Source of the DNA: Paramacrobiotus metropolitanus
Taxonomy: Eukaryota; Tardigrada; Eutardigrada; Parachela; Macrobiotidae
DNA length: 64,000 nucleotides
Direction: 5' to 3'
Assembly (NCBI RefSeq): GCF_019649055.1
Contig: NW_026570230.1
Span: 62,001 to 126,000, forward strand
Part shown: one piece after another, positions 12,701 through 26,707 of the stretch
How the letters are laid out: each line of letters starts with the position of its first letter
How positions within the stretch are numbered: the first letter of the stretch is position 1
Position numbers and translations under genes: made by a program
The notes under the pieces: model-generated
The model's input: the letters and a program-made list of their open reading frames with translations, nothing else
Database searches by the model: none
Told to the model about the DNA's origin: nothing

Positions 12701-15700
12701 TTTTACTGCACAACCGAATAATTGTGACAGCTCAGAAAATTTTAACATATACAAAGGTACTTACAGTTTCTTGAACCAAAAATACTGCGTTCTGATTTCC
12801 ACTCACCACATTGCTTTGTTGGCCAAACGGTGTACTGGGCGGCGAAAACATTTTCTCACCGAACGACGACGTCTGCAATGAGGATTTGGTAGGTTTAGGA
12901 AAAGAAACGTAGAACATTATTCTGGGATCTGATGGAAATGCCAGTTTCGCAGGATGTAATAAGTAGAATATATGTCGCCTTTACGTTGTGGGTCTGCTAT
13001 GATCGCTAGTCGAGACGAACCAATTTTAATTTACCCAACAGTAATCTGCAACAGTGCTAATGTCCCGCGGCAAATTTTTAATCGCACCTTACCCGGTCGC
13101 TTTCTCCATTATGTTTTATTACCATTGTAGATTCCTGAATAGGTGCGAGCAGAGGGTTGCACGCAAACGCAATTTAGAGACTATTTATAACGTTAGCCGT
13201 TGAATGCGCTGACTTACTTAACTTAAGTAAAAATTTACCTCTTGTTAAACCCGACGCCAATGAATCACGTGGGCTTTTCGTTTTACAGTTTAAGTAAACT
13301 ATTAATCAAATCGCTTGGGATCTCATAAGTTACTTTTTAAAAGTCTTGCGTAGTATGCAGAATACTCATATAATATTTAAAAAAAATACTCATATAATAT
13401 TTCGTGTGTATGGTGGAGTGTTTACACTGCCGGTTGATCAATACAGCCACTTTCATACGTGTTAATGTACGACTGGTTTAAAAGCGAAATTACGACTATA
13501 TCCTTTTTCTTGCGAATTTAGTAAAGCGTCGAAATTATAAATTTAAAAAAATAACATCATTAATCGTTTTGTCACATTCCTGACAGCTAGCGAATTTCCT
13601 CCTCGCTGCTTTCTGTCCGCGCCGGAATTATCGTTTGAGTTTAGTTTCTGCACAGTTAAATATTGAACTCACTCGAAAGCGAGAATCAGCTGGTTTTTTG
13701 GGTATGACATCCACATCCATATCCGTTTGCGGCTGTATCATATCGCTGGCTGACCGATTTAGCAACGTCGAGTCCGGCGGACAGCTGAGCATGGCACCGG
13801 CAATATGCAGCGGCTCCGGTGTGGAATACTGACGCACATGTCCCGAGCCACCAGAATTCTTCCGCGATGTCCTCCCGATCCCCCCACCGGTCTCGGTAGG
13901 CGACTTGACCGTCTCGGTGGGGATGGGCGGCAAAGGGCGGTCAGCGAAAGATGTCGGGCCGGACACATCTCCGCCGCCGGTGGCACCCGCCCGCGTTACC
14001 GACAGGATGAGCATCTGGTCTTGGAGATGCTTCACCCGCTTCAGTGCCGCCTCAATATCCTTCCCGAGTTTCTCATCGGTGGGATTAGCGGAAAAGGCGG
14101 TGGTTAATTGAGCAATATTCTGCATTTCTTTTTCCCGCATCAGATTCATCGTCTGCAGCCGATTATCGGTGTACATTTGCTGCTTATCCTGGCTGGGCGG
14201 TAAGGGCGCGGTGATGGTGGGGGGACTGTTTTGGTTGGGGAGCGGCGGCCGACCATGACGGTTGATATTACTCATACTGCCGGCGTTCGGATGGTTAATG
14301 GGCTTCGTCGGCGATTTGCCCAGTAGCGTTAAGGTAACCAGCTGGTCGGCTGCAAAGAACACAGAATGCTGTATTGTATACTGCTCACGGAATAATGTAC
14401 AATACACTATACGAGTATTATGCAAATTCAAGGTGATACTGAAACGGCTGGTGTGACGAACATGCAAAACACTGAGGCATATTAATTGTTTATGTCAGCA
14501 CTGACTAAGATTTCAAAGCCCCGAGCAATGCCGTGCCTAAAATGTTTAAGAAAGACCATAATTTTGTAAATCGCTTGAAACCGTTACTATACGCATACTA
14601 CCGAGAAAAAATAAATATATATTTTGTTAGATTTTAATTAATTGTAATTGTATAGTCATATCAGCTTTACGCTACACAGATTCAGATATATACCGTTTAG
14701 AATATAATATCATTATGTATACGAATGTATTACTAGGCACTTGACAGTGGCGACATGATCAGCTGCCGGCGTAGAAAACTACAGTACAAACATCAAACTC
14801 CAATTTATAATACCCGTCAAACGCAACAGATTTTTTAGGATGCCTGTCCAAATAACATCGCCGAGAATATGAAGGAATTTGACACAAAAAAGATGAATAT
14901 TCAAACGATTGCAAAACTCATTGTCAACACGAGAAAGAACGACACTCACTACGCAAGTGACCAGTAGTTCCACAGTGTTATTGAGATAAATGATGTTAGG
15001 TGATTGTCAAAACTCGACAGCGCAATACATTTCCATTCCATTGAGAAAATTTTTATCGTATACAATATACGAGTTGTACTATATTTCATGGTGGTTGGAT
15101 TTGTTCTGATCATTAAATACTACATATACAGAAATGATTTATGGTAATTTGGTAAACCGGCAAATTTTTGCACTAACTGAAAAATATTCAGAAATAACTT
15201 TTGAAAGAATATGTTAATCCGGTAATTGCTTACGTACCATAAGTTAGCCATGAGCTTTTGCGCAGCGCAGCACAACTATTTGCACCATGCGCGGAGCTGC
15301 TGCGAAACCGAAAGTAATTTTGGCGCGATGACATTTTGTCGAGATCAGTCAATTCCCGACGGTAACCACGTTATCAACAAAATGTCCAAAATTAGAAAAC
15401 ATCCATACGGTGCAGCTGGCTGTCGCCGGTTTGTCGCTAACGAGCCGCATGAACCGTGTATAAACAAATTTAATTAGTACTTCCTAAAATTAGCCCATCC
15501 AATTTTTCGACAGGATCAACCGTATAAAATAACGGCGGCATATGAGCGATGGGAAAACAACAATATGACTGCCATAATACACTGCAGATCGCGTAATTTA
15601 CAATTCCGTATTGCCGCATAATTATGAACTAGGTGAAGCCGTTCATTATACCCGTAAGTAAGCATAATCGCTTATTTTGCTCTCATAAGAGGAAAATACA

Positions 15701-18700
15701 GGTTTAATAGACTTTTGCACAATTTCGTCAAACATAATTGTAATCGTGGTGCACTCTGGAAATAACAGAACAGTTTAGCTAGATTGGTGTAAAATGTTGC
15801 AGCCGTAAAAAGAGTGCAGAATATCCACCTGCTGGTTCTGAGCGTGTGTATAATGGCGTTAACGCAACATTTTACGAGCGCGGCCTTAAACGATGCGGTG
15901 TTAACCTTAACTGCTTTTTATATTAAAAGAATGTGCAATCAAACAATTGCTTTCTTGTTAAACAAGCAAATAACCGTTTTGTTGGAGGTGTGCAACGCTT
16001 TCTTTCCACACTTGATCGCCTGGTATGTTCAAATAAGTTTTAACGATTATATCCACGCTATTCGCAGCAGTCGCTTTGGATAAACATGGCGTGCAACTAA
16101 ATAATTTGCCTGCCTTTTAAAATTGTCATAAATCAAAGGGCAATGTCTAATGCCCGTTGTTTAAAGGACTGTTCTAACGTAAGCAATATTCAGTAAATGA
16201 AAAATTAATAATTCGTATAAACGCATATATCGCTGAATAATTTAATTTTAAAGACGCTGATATAATGATTGCTTCAACTTTAATCTACTGTAGCAAAATG
16301 GATGAGAGCTTTCGGTTGCGAGTGTACGCGATCTCATTGCAAAATGCCGGGTATTTTAATTTACTGCTGGTAATAAGACAACCCAGGAAGTGCTTTAATT
16401 GGATACAAGGCATCTTTATTAATGCCTATCGAAAAAACTGTTCACGTGGTCACCCTAATGCTTATTACATGGATATGCAAAATTTATTGCATCCCCGGGG
16501 CGTTTTTTTACCACGTTCGTTACAACGTCGCGCGAGTCAGTACACATTACTCTTCGATTTGCGTATAATGCAGATTTCTATGGATTTAAAAATTAGTAAT
16601 GCTAAAAATAACCTTGGCGGTCTTGTTCTTCGACAGAGAAAAACAAACATTAAAGGAGTACAGACCAACATCCATAATATTATGGTAAGTTATATACCCG
16701 TAACAGCTGGACCGAATCAATTAACCAGACAGCTGGCTTCGTGCAAACAAATTAATACACATATCATGTGCTTTATGATATATGTATTTTGTATAAGAAC
16801 CCTGAAACTGGAATCTTTTTTACTTTTGCATTGGCTGACAATTTATGGCAACTTAAAAAAATAAGAAGTCAGGTCTGTAATTGTGACAATACTTGTATGT
16901 ATACTTAATATGGTTCAAAAATTGAAAAATCATGTGCCGTGCCTACGAATCGAACTGGGGAGTGTACTCAGGGACAGATAGACGTATGCGATTAACTGCA
17001 CTGTTCGATTAAATTCATGCATGATAATGCATACCGTTCTGCAAGACTGATAACATACCTTTTATTAATTTGACGACTTCGGTGTGATTGCTTTGCGTAA
17101 CCAAAGTACCGTTAACCTGTAGAAAATAACAAGCAACAATTGAAACAACTGAAACAAGCCCATTATGGTTTGCATAACTAATCACAAAAATTGCCATACT
17201 TTTATTATACGATCGCCTTTCTGGACTCCGGCGAGTGCCGCTGGCCCATCTGAAATACGTACTCGAAGTATAAATAAAGTTACCTTAATTATATTAACAG
17301 TGCAGTGTTTTGTGAGTCCAAAAATTAATGGTTTTATTTTTAAGCACTTTATTGTTTTTCAGACGATTCTCCTCACCTTCTTTCACTGACTGAACGAATA
17401 CTGGATTGTCGCCGGAAACAGTTAGTCCATAGCCCTTTGCGTCTCTTTGAAAAATTACCAGACGCTGGTATAGATCTGAAAGTAAAGGCAGGACTGAATC
17501 AGGCTTCTGAACCAAACCACTGGAACAACAGAAAGGAACTGAAGTTATTCCTAAAAACTAATCAAATCCAGTTTCAGCACTTTGGGCAATGTTCAGGAAA
17601 CAGCTAAATGTAATACATTAAATCAAAAAGACTAATCGGCAATAGCAAAGTTGAAGTTTAAGGATCATACGGTATGAATCATTTCCATGGAGTTGGAACT
17701 ATTGTACACTACCAGGACAACGGTCTCGTACGTATATAAGCGTAATATTCGCACATTTCCGGGAATCGTCAAGTAATTAACTATGCGGTGAAAACTATGG
17801 TTTTGAAGCAGGAAGACGTTTGACATAAATGTAACTAAACCTAAACACCAGTTGGTCAGCTTTAGCATTATTTATACGCCGTTATCGTTTGCTCATTATT
17901 TCATCCAAATTTTCTGAAAACGATGCTACTTTGCTGGATTATATACAGCCACAATTTCTAGGTCGTGTACAAATTGGCACATATGTAGATTTTTTTGACA
18001 CAAATATCCGCACTTGATAAGCCAATAGTGCGATAAATATGACCGTTTCTAAAAGCCTTTACAGGTGCAATATCACGCAAAAGTCCGTTTCACTCAATCA
18101 TTTTAAAAAATTAAGAGCAGTTACCTTCTGTGAGGCCGCCCGGGGACGGATGTATAATCGATTTCGTCACTTCACCAGATCCTTCTCGACCCTTTCGTCC
18201 ATGGTGATTATGAACCTCACTTTTGGTGGCAAGATTGTTTAACCTAGGGAAAATTTAAATTTCAATGGGGAGGACGATGATAATATACGTATACGCGATC
18301 AGCGCTTGCAACGCAAAACACCTAACAAATTAAAGTGCAGGTCACCTCCAGTATACGTACAACAAAGTTACACACACCGCAATCGTGCCGCTGGTAGAAG
18401 AAAATGCTGCTTTGGGTAGATATAGTAAGACAGAAATATCTTGAGAATAAACGGTTTTCAACAAGGGGCGCGCATATATATACAAGGGAATACCGCCAGG
18501 GTAGTCCCAAAAGTCAGCGGCAGTTAAATGAAATCAAAATCATTTGTCAATTTTGAATTATCCTCAGAACGGTCAGTCGAACTTTTCATGGACTACATCT
18601 CCAAGGAATAAAGAGAAATTTTTTTATTGCATTAACGTCCCATCGGTAATCGGTCAAGGGTAGCCTCAGAACAAGAAAAAATCATTTATGGAAATTTGCT

Positions 18701-20361
18701 TTTACTCGATTGAAGCGATACATCTCAAGATAAAAGTCACCGCTGACATTGTATTTTTGATCTTTTAAAATCAACAAAAATTATTATTTAAGTAGTACAA
18801 AACGGTACGTTTTTAGATGTGGAAAAACGTGTCAGAATGCCGATAACAATCACAATACAATCATGAATGAGATAAACCGCATTGAACCGGCACGGCACAT
18901 GTGCAGATCAATGCAATTAACATGGAGAAGTAGTAAAGCCAAGTGAAGGAACAATTGAATTACCCTATAAACTACGCACAGCCAATGTGACTGGAATCTT
19001 TGATAGTTATCGGCCTGGTGTGGCGCAGGGAAAAACAGGAAGTTAATGTGATCTACGAAATTTAAATGGAGCTGATGGGATGGAAGGCGGTATATGACCG
19101 TAGGGAGGACAACTTACAACCAGCACAAATTAATTACGTTTTCTTATACGGAGACGACTGATATCCTCCTCTTGTGTTTGTATACACAGTCCGGGCATTG
19201 TATATATATTGCGGCAAGTGAAGGGCAACCACAACATAAACACTAGCGGGATACCGATCAGCCCGTGACGTCAAATAGCGTAACGTAAGACGTTTGTAAC
19301 GCTTCCTTATTGTAGACTGCGCAACAGGAAACAAAACATTTACGTTTCGCAGGCACAGCACACTGGCTGGCAGAGTAACGAGACAACGCGCAGTCGTCCA
19401 CTACAAATAGCGCATGTAATGCACGACAAATCCAGTATTGTAATGACCGTTAAGCTGTCTTATGCAAGAATGTATAATTAACCGCGACCATTCTAAGATC
19501 ATTTCCCGAGCGCTGGCGAAGACTTACATGCATTTATATTCTTTTGTTTACATATGCAGATTATTTGCAGTAGAACCGATTAAAAAATCCAATTTTGAAT
19601 CACAAATTACTGCTGCATATTGCATATCCACAAAACATGTAATTATTATTATATCATTGTAGAACACCGTTGTTTTAATTTGTCTTTTTTGTTTAAATTG
19701 TCCAAAGCAAAAAATTCCTGAACAAGTGAAAATACTGTCTATCAACAAGTTTTTCTTTTTGTTTTAACTTTTTATAAACCGATTTAGCCAGAGGATTAAA
19801 TAACTTAAGAGAGGATTATGCAATCCAAAACCAAATGGAAAATTGGTAACACGAGACGCAATTCCGCATTTCCCGGCGCAAATGCCTAGCAGCGGTTTAC
19901 GATAACACGATATGACATCCTCAGATGCAACGCGCGCACACATACGCAACATTTCATTCACAGAATCGAATTTTAATAACGTCAACAATCAATGGGCGAT
20001 CTGCGAGTAAATGTTGGTAAAGGCTAATATTTCACTGTCGACCGGATGCCAAATGACTGGAATAACGGGATTGGCGAAAATGATTGTTTTAGAAAGGCAC
20101 GACATTTTGCGCTAGTTTTCATAAGGTTTTACGTAAAAACCAATCTAGAGCAAAAGTTGTTCCCAGAACACGTAGTTCGTTCTTTTATATACCGACTATG
20201 TAGGCAAAATTAATAGAGATTACGCTTCTATTAACAAAGTTATTGCAAACGAAAGTGGTTTGGCTTTCTTACCGCAGACTCAGCCGATGTAACCTCTTGC
20301 CAAAAGAATCTCCCGAACGACTACGAATGTTCAACAAATTCTGCTCGTCTTGCTCGGCCAT
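6780..20361 (-). CDS. PDZ-RhoGEF / LARG-type Rho guanine nucleotide exchange factor, 1594 aa, 14 exons
   Basis: Exons in transcript order: 20361-20273, 18243-18125, 17475-17377, 17249-17200, 17116-17059, 14349-13673, 12872-12807, 12372-11582, 11299-11019, 10853-10457, 9910-9300, 8807-8617, 8478-7761, 7417-6780; the sum is 4785 nt, in frame. The product links G12/13-coupled receptors to RhoA. Domains: PDZ about 70-150 (GYGLTVSGDNPVFVQSVKE, GDRIIKVNGTLV), RGS-like (LH) about 420-600, C1 about 665-715 with perfect HX12CX2CX13CX2CX4HX2CX7C spacing, DH from about 890 (ERTHVRNLKVLHQVF; PTGMQRLTKYPLLLDQLLKY), PH about 1145-1275, then a low-complexity tail and a coiled-coil stretch in the last exon. 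Domain order and length (vertebrate and fly relatives are around 1500 aa or more) fit ARHGEF11/ARHGEF12 and insect RhoGEF2. The first two exons rest on matching phases and a good ATG context rather than homology. Confidence 0.93.
12475..12512. repeat. Short tandem repeat in RhoGEF intron 7
   Basis: An 18-base unit (ATATTCTATGTGGTATAT) occurs at 12475-12492 and 12495-12512, period 20. Looks like a simple local duplication in an intron. Confidence 0.8.
16265..16864 (+). other. Long intronic open frame, unrecognised
   Basis: A 199-codon ATG-initiated frame on the + strand lies wholly inside the 2.7-kb intron 5 of the - strand RhoGEF gene. It has no domain I recognise and an AT-driven composition (many Ile, Asn, Leu, Lys). 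A strong splice donor (GTAAGT) interrupts it near 16684. It may be a chance frame in AT-rich DNA; I list it only because it is the longest unexplained frame in the left half. Confidence 0.12.
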
Positions 20362-23300
20362 ATTTCAATAAGTCAGAAACTAATACATTATCCGGAAACA
20401 CAGATTTTCATTGTATAATTTTTTTACTTATACGAATTAGCTAGCTGCGATAAATCCAGAAAGTGATATTTTATGATCTCCAAATAAAAACGTTGTCGCT
20501 GTGCTGATGGCATTTCCTGGCTGTGCCGTTGGGCTAGCAGTATTTGTCACCAACGCACGGTAATCTTTTCCGCGCTATCGATAGCTGGCATTTCGGAAAT
20601 AATACCCTTTTTATTACGTGGACGGTGCCACACTTCGGTGTGTGAACAATCATAACAAAATCTGGGTAGACTCTGAACCACTCACCCAGTGCGTATGTTG
20701 TTTATTGTAATTCAAAGTGTGGCTGTAAATCACAAGAAGCACAATTATGCCGAATCTATCATACGGATCGAATACTGATATCGTAATACAACGCCCAGTG
20801 TGCAAGGAAATGGAATCGGCGTTTTTGTAGATTTGTGAATAACATCGTTAGACATGTATACCAAATGTAGATTCCGTTTAGCAATGCAAACAAAAAATTA
20901 AAGGTAACGAACATAATTATTTGAACAAGATAGCATCATGAAAATACAACATTAAATGAACTGATTTCCCGAATTAATCTTTGAACTCTTAAAGAGTTAC
21001 TTTAATTCAGTACTGCGAAATTAGCGTTGCCGATTTCGTGTACTTCTAACTTCTAATTGTAAGGAGTAAGCATATATTGCATTAGATTTTCATGGTAAAA
21101 ATTTCAGGTCTCTGCATATTTGCAATAAGCTGTATTCCACGTATACAATCGTTTATACATACAACTACTCTGTGACGTCTATCATATAATAAAGAGTCTA
21201 TAAAGCAGTGCAGTAGATGTGAAATTTGCGTAATTTGACAAAATATTACACTACCGATGATTTTTGTGGTCTTTATAGCTATCAGCGAAGTAAATAACAA
21301 AAAATCTGAAACGCTTTGAGTGAATTAATTCTAAGCAACACAGCCACTTGATAATTAAATTTAAGTATCACGGCCAACAAATGCTCATGTTGTCAATCAC
21401 TGGAATTTTGCGATGAACCTTTTTGTCAGTTGATGTTGTTGACCGAGCCAAAGAAACCGTCTTTTTTGTATCTCAAATGTGCATGCAAGAAAGATGTAAA
21501 CACTGCCAGAAATATCAGTTTTAATTGGCTGTTAATTAGGCGGCTGACTCCAAATTTTTTAAGACTTAACAAGTGGGTTAAAAGCGCAAATAAATTTGTT
21601 GACAATCCCAAGCACGAAGGCTCTCCTAGCGGTGTACTGCCATGTTCGAGGAGCCGTGCCGGCAATCCATAAACCCAGTTTACTTTCGTTTATGTATGCG
21701 GATTTTTTGTAGATTGGGTTATAAACTGAGCAAATTTATGTTAGTACAAATACAGTGAAATACCCAAACCCTGTTTCATAATAAATTATATTGATTTTTC
21801 TGAAGTGTTTTACATATATGCAGATTGGGAAACACAATTGCATTTTTTATGAGGTGCATATACACAATTCGTTAAAATAATTGAACGGAGTCTAGAAATT
21901 CATACGTACGTACCAGCTAAAGACGAATTAAAGTGCACTGGTGAATCCAGATCACTATCAAAAAATAATATTTTCATAGCGTGTTGTTACTTTGGTTATG
22001 AAACCGTACTTTGGTTATATGAAGTATTGGTAATCTCCAACAACAGAATAGGAGTAATTTCCGGTCTCGTGAGTCGAATTTTATTGCTATCCATCCAACT
22101 CAGCAGGCTATAAATGGTTTCTTAAAATGAAATCCTTGTCAGTTTGCGTGGTGACGATTTAGTTTTCTCTGTTTACAAATACGACGCTGCTACTTAATTT
22201 GTAGTACGAAAATATATTCCCGATCAGCAAGCAATATAGAACCATTATTGCCACTAGTTTTAAATCGCTTTACAGCGCGACAAGTTACATCAAGCAAATG
22301 ACACTTTGCAGCGATGCATGAAGCGTAAAGCAGATATCGAACACGGGATATATTGTGGAAAAAGCTACGAGATCGTCATAAAAATGCTTCGCTATGGACG
22401 AGAGACAACGTTCTGAGCCGCTTTTAATGTCGTTTAAGAGCAAAACTCGATGACCTTGATGGTGCTAATTATAAATTTTGTTCTAAATAAACGCGTGCAG
22501 TTAAATGGTCGAAATCAGCAAATTTTTGATCAAATGATAGTGGAAATATTGCACAATATGCGCATACAAAGCTAACAGTGAAAAGAAATGCTTCCCGAGA
22601 TGAATAGCACGGCACGGTCAGCTGCGATACAAATGCTTATTTTGCTCCACTAATTTTACCTTTACTGGCAAATAATAACAGATTTTTGCTAGCAACAATT
22701 TTTAATACTGTAGTCATGCGTTTTATGGAATTTTGTAATATTCAAATTTGATAACAAAGCTCATACATCTGGGACCGATTCTACCTAAAACGGATATCTT
22801 GTCATAAGCGGCAACAATAGAAAAGAACGCAAAAACATTTTGCAATGCTGCTTGTTCTCAGATAAAATACTAATTTCTGCCTGACAAAATGTTATAAAGT
22901 AATCTCTTAATAGTGTGGCGGCTTTGTATGCTCGGACAGTAATCATGAAGCGCCTAGCTAGCATGAAATATGAATATCGAAGATAAATGGCGGTAAATGA
23001 TGATATTACAAAGAGATTGATTGAACGTTGTTAACAAACAGAAAATGTCATCGGCGTAACAAGGATTTGGGTTTTCTAGCACAAATATGCAGGAAAGAAA
23101 GAGCCCTAACGACCTAATCAATCATATCCTAACAGGCAGGAGAATGTGCTTCCGTTTGAAATACGAGGGTTCTTCTGGCATCCCTTTAAGGAGTTTATCC
23201 AACACAATATTTGCTTCATTAATAAGCTGTTATCACAAATGTAACGTAAAGCTGATTTTACTAGAGTGATAATGAGCGTACCCGGTGACTATAAGCATAC

Positions 23301-24823
23301 TCCAGAAATGGCTTCATATTAGGAGTTAGGAGTAAGTAAATTCAAATTAAATGAGCATTAAAGGTCCGTGGATTGCAAACGGAAGAGTAAAACTAAGTTG
23401 AGCAATTTTTAAAAAAAAACATACGAGCACACCCATTACTGGTTATATATGTTAAATTTCTTGAAAATATTGAAAGTTTATATTTTCACGTAAAATCGCA
23501 CTTTCTCCTGTTATATTTTAACCAGTATGCAAATTTTAAAAACTTACGTACATAAACAAATTTACAATAACCTACAAACGATTTTTTCGAAGGTCATTTA
23601 ATGCATATCAAGCATGTGTGGAAGAATTCGGAACTGGGTACATCAACGTTAAAACCTCACCATATTTTAGTTAAATTGAAAATAAAAAGAAAGCTTTCGG
23701 AATTATGTATATGTATTAAAAACAAAATATTTATGCTCTGCTTACCTGCTTTATAATGGAGAGCAATATTAAGATGTCGCGTTTCAAAAATTGTATTTAA
23801 TTATGTCGAATTAAGCATTAAGTTGTTGATACTAACGAAAGTATCAAACATATACGTATATGCAACTAAATCCCCGTATAACTACGCATCCTTACAGTTA
23901 AATTTGGCAGATTTGTTCTCATAAATAATACTAACAAATATCGATACTCCCTGGATACTCACAGTCAGCTCTTGTGCAGATCAATGTTGATCCACCGGGA
24001 ATCATTAGGCAGCAAAAATCTGACCAGAGCTGCAACGGCTTATAAGATGCACAAGCGGCTTTTGATATCTTCCTTAACCGGCACGAAATAGCCGTCACAT
24101 GCCATAAAAAATCAAGCGCGCTTGAATATCGCGTGCCAGCACAGCCAAGCAACATTAATGGTATAATCCAGGCGTATATGTTATTTTATAATCGCCACAG
24201 AGCAAGACAACATTCAGAATCTCTTTAAATATCTTATTTAGCACGGGATTTTTGCAGTGCCGCTAATCTGTCCACGTTGCGACATCACATATTTTCGGTA
24301 GAAGTAAAATGTAAAAAATCTCCGCGTTATGACAAGTGACGAAATAATTATGATGTGCTTTTACTTGACCGGATATGACTCTTTTCAGCCCCCATGCGAA
24401 GCTATTGGGATAGCGTTCGGAGGGTGCAGTGGGCTATTAGTACTGCGAATGGGATCAGTTCCAGTACGAGTACTCCGTTCGTACACACACATATGGCGTG
24501 TCAAGACGGTGGCAGGCGTCGGCAACAACACGCTCGTCGCCGACAGTATTGGCGGAAGTACAGCCGGTACTTCCATAACATACAATTAAACTATGAAATT
24601 TGACACAGTCCCTGTGCGACCGGATCTGTGCCGGCTCATGTCGCCAGAGTAACGCCTGTTCCTAGAACGCTGGATTCGGAGAGCTGTATGTCTCAACTGC
24701 GAATAGCGAAATATTAATTATACTGCAGTGCAAATTTGGATCAGCTGTTTGATGTTTGCTATGTTTGCTATGTGTATTGTATATTGCAAAATGCACGTAG
24801 TGTAGTGGAGAATCGAGATGCAA

Positions 24824-24860
24824 ATGGACTCACAAAATATCGGATGGACTCACAAAATAT
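24824..24860. repeat. Short direct repeat
   Basis: The 17-base unit ATGGACTCACAAAATAT occurs at 24824-24840 and 24844-24860, separated by three bases. Confidence 0.85.
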
Positions 24861-25510
24861 TTAGCAAAAGCACGAATGCCACGATCCTCGGATTTGCAAA
24901 CATTCCGTTACCGGGCTTCGAAAAGCTTGTTGCGTGCGTTATTTTTGATTTCTGTTCGCAGCACAGTTGAGAAACGATTATTAGTACTTTCTCAACTTAT
25001 ACTGTTTAGCATCCGAGACCGTACGTCTCTATCAAAAATGACAACAGGTGTAACATCCCATTGTTTCCGCTTCTGTGGTATATTTGCTTTACAAATATAT
25101 ATGTAAAATGAAATTAAACGTTTATGACAGGAAACCTTGAATTACCTATAACATACGAGCACATCAGATAAATATCCTGTAAGATAAGATGCATAAGTGT
25201 GTTCATTGCGCGTTTTGTTTTGTTAGCCAGTGAAAACATTTAAACGAAGAAACTGTGATTATTATAATACAAATATGTTATACAAAGGGCGGCCTATTAA
25301 CTATTGACTGTGTACATACAAACTCGTACTTTTGTGGTTGCTCGGTTCAAGACTTTTTAAGCTTCTGCTGAAAGTGTATAGCCTAACTTTACAGTTAATC
25401 TAAATAAAGCAAATGACATCTAACAATTAAAATGCCCATAAAGCTACGTGTTCCTTGCTAGCGCAGAGGCTGCGTTAACTAATCCAATTTTAAAGTTTCT
25501 ACGTAAATCT

Positions 25511-25589
25511 AGAATAGTATGCGTATGTGCAATAAATATACTGCCTCATTGTCTTTTGTAGAATAGTGTGCATATGTACAACAAATATA
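25511..25589. repeat. Imperfect 30-bp direct repeat
   Basis: A 30-base segment at 25511-25540 recurs at 25560-25589 with four differences. It lies just outside the large inverted repeat that begins at 25752. Confidence 0.7.
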
Positions 25590-25751
25590 ATATACAAAAA
25601 CGTTTTACATGAACAATTTATTATTACAGATACGTATGTGTAAAAATTTGTTTTCAGGTCTCTACGACTGACAATTGTTATAGCAAATACTGAAATACAC
25701 TATAACATCTTGCAGTTGCACTGGTCATACACTTATTTTAATAAAAACTCA

Positions 25752-26465
25752 CCAGGGCACATTTTCCGGGTCCAAATTCAGAAAAATCTGATCTTTGGCA
25801 AAAACAAAGTATACCATCGTAGTATATTAAAAAAAATAATTTCAGCTGCTGACACTCAAAGGGCGTGACCAAACAAAATTAATAAGTAAGTAATACTGCA
25901 GTCTGCATGTTATTACAATGCACTAGCGCAATACCCGCACAAGCGTTTCATAAAATAACATATCAGGAAAGTTTCACCTCTTGCAGAAACGTAGCATTTA
26001 GCCACATTATGGTTAATGAAAAATTTCATGTACGAACGTTAAGACGACACAGTAGAAACACTATTCTGTAGCTGCGATTCTTTGCGGTAGTGCAACAGTA
26101 CGTACCACATACTGCCACTATACTTGGATTCTGGATTTTGCTAATTTCCTCACTGTGTGCAGTGTGCTCCCGAAACTTGTTAAATATTAAAGTTCATTAT
26201 CTTTTAAGCGTGCTATAGTCGTACACTGTCATTCGGTAAAAGATGCGTTCCTGATTTATTATTATTACACTGATATAAACAGCTGTTCGAGTACTACACT
26301 AGTGCAGTGCAATAGTATGTACTATTACTTACTTATTAATTTTGTTTGGCCACGCCCTTTGAGTGTCAGCAGCTGAAATTATTTTTTTTAATATACTACG
26401 ATGGTATGCTATGTTTCTGCCAAAGATCAGATTTTTCTGAATTTGACCCGGAAAATGTGCCCTGG
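25752..26465. mobile_element. Fold-back / MITE-like element with about 145-bp inverted arms
   Basis: The left arm (25752-25896) and right arm (26323-26465) are reverse complements with only a handful of mismatches and single-base gaps, around a 426-base centre. The outer ends read CCAGGGCACATTTTCC and its complement; the inner ends stop at AAGTAAGTAATA. The centre has no coding frame of note, so if this is mobile it is non-autonomous. I see no clear target-site duplication at the flanks. Alternatives are a recent inverted duplication or a long hairpin RNA source. Confidence 0.6.
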
Positions 26466-26641
26466 CCAGTTACAAGTTATAGCAGTAGCAAGAAATTCAC
26501 AATATATTACCGGAGTTCATATCGTAAAACATTTTGCAAAGCACATACTTTAGGGAACTATGTTTGCAAACATAGTACCTAGAAGTTGGTTAGCGTAATC
26601 AGATCAAGTCCACTTTAACTAATTCTGTCACAACAGCATTG

Positions 26642-26685
26642 TTAGCCGAAATAAAACATATACGTATATGTTTTATTTCGGCTAA
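26642..26685. repeat. Perfect 44-bp palindrome
   Basis: Two 22-base halves meet at 26663/26664 with no spacer and no mismatch; the left half begins TTAGCCGAAATAAAAC and the centre is CATATACGTATATG. It would form a strong cruciform or hairpin. It lies 176 bases to the right of the large inverted repeat. Confidence 0.9.
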
Positions 26686-26689
26686 AAGA

Positions 26690-26707
26690 TACCGCGTATA
26701 CGCGGTA
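26690..26707. repeat. Perfect 18-bp palindrome
   Basis: TACCGCGTATACGCGGTA is its own reverse complement, centred at 26698/26699. It starts four bases after the 44-bp palindrome ends. Confidence 0.9.

Noticed and set aside
16925-17005. Sequence resembling a tRNA B box (GTTCGATTC on the - strand)
   Set aside because: The flanking bases do not form a T stem and no A box or acceptor stem can be paired; it also lies inside a RhoGEF intron.
24329-24603. Overlapping GC-richer frames on both strands
   Set aside because: No recognisable domain in any frame and no phased splice partners; kept only as part of the gene desert description.
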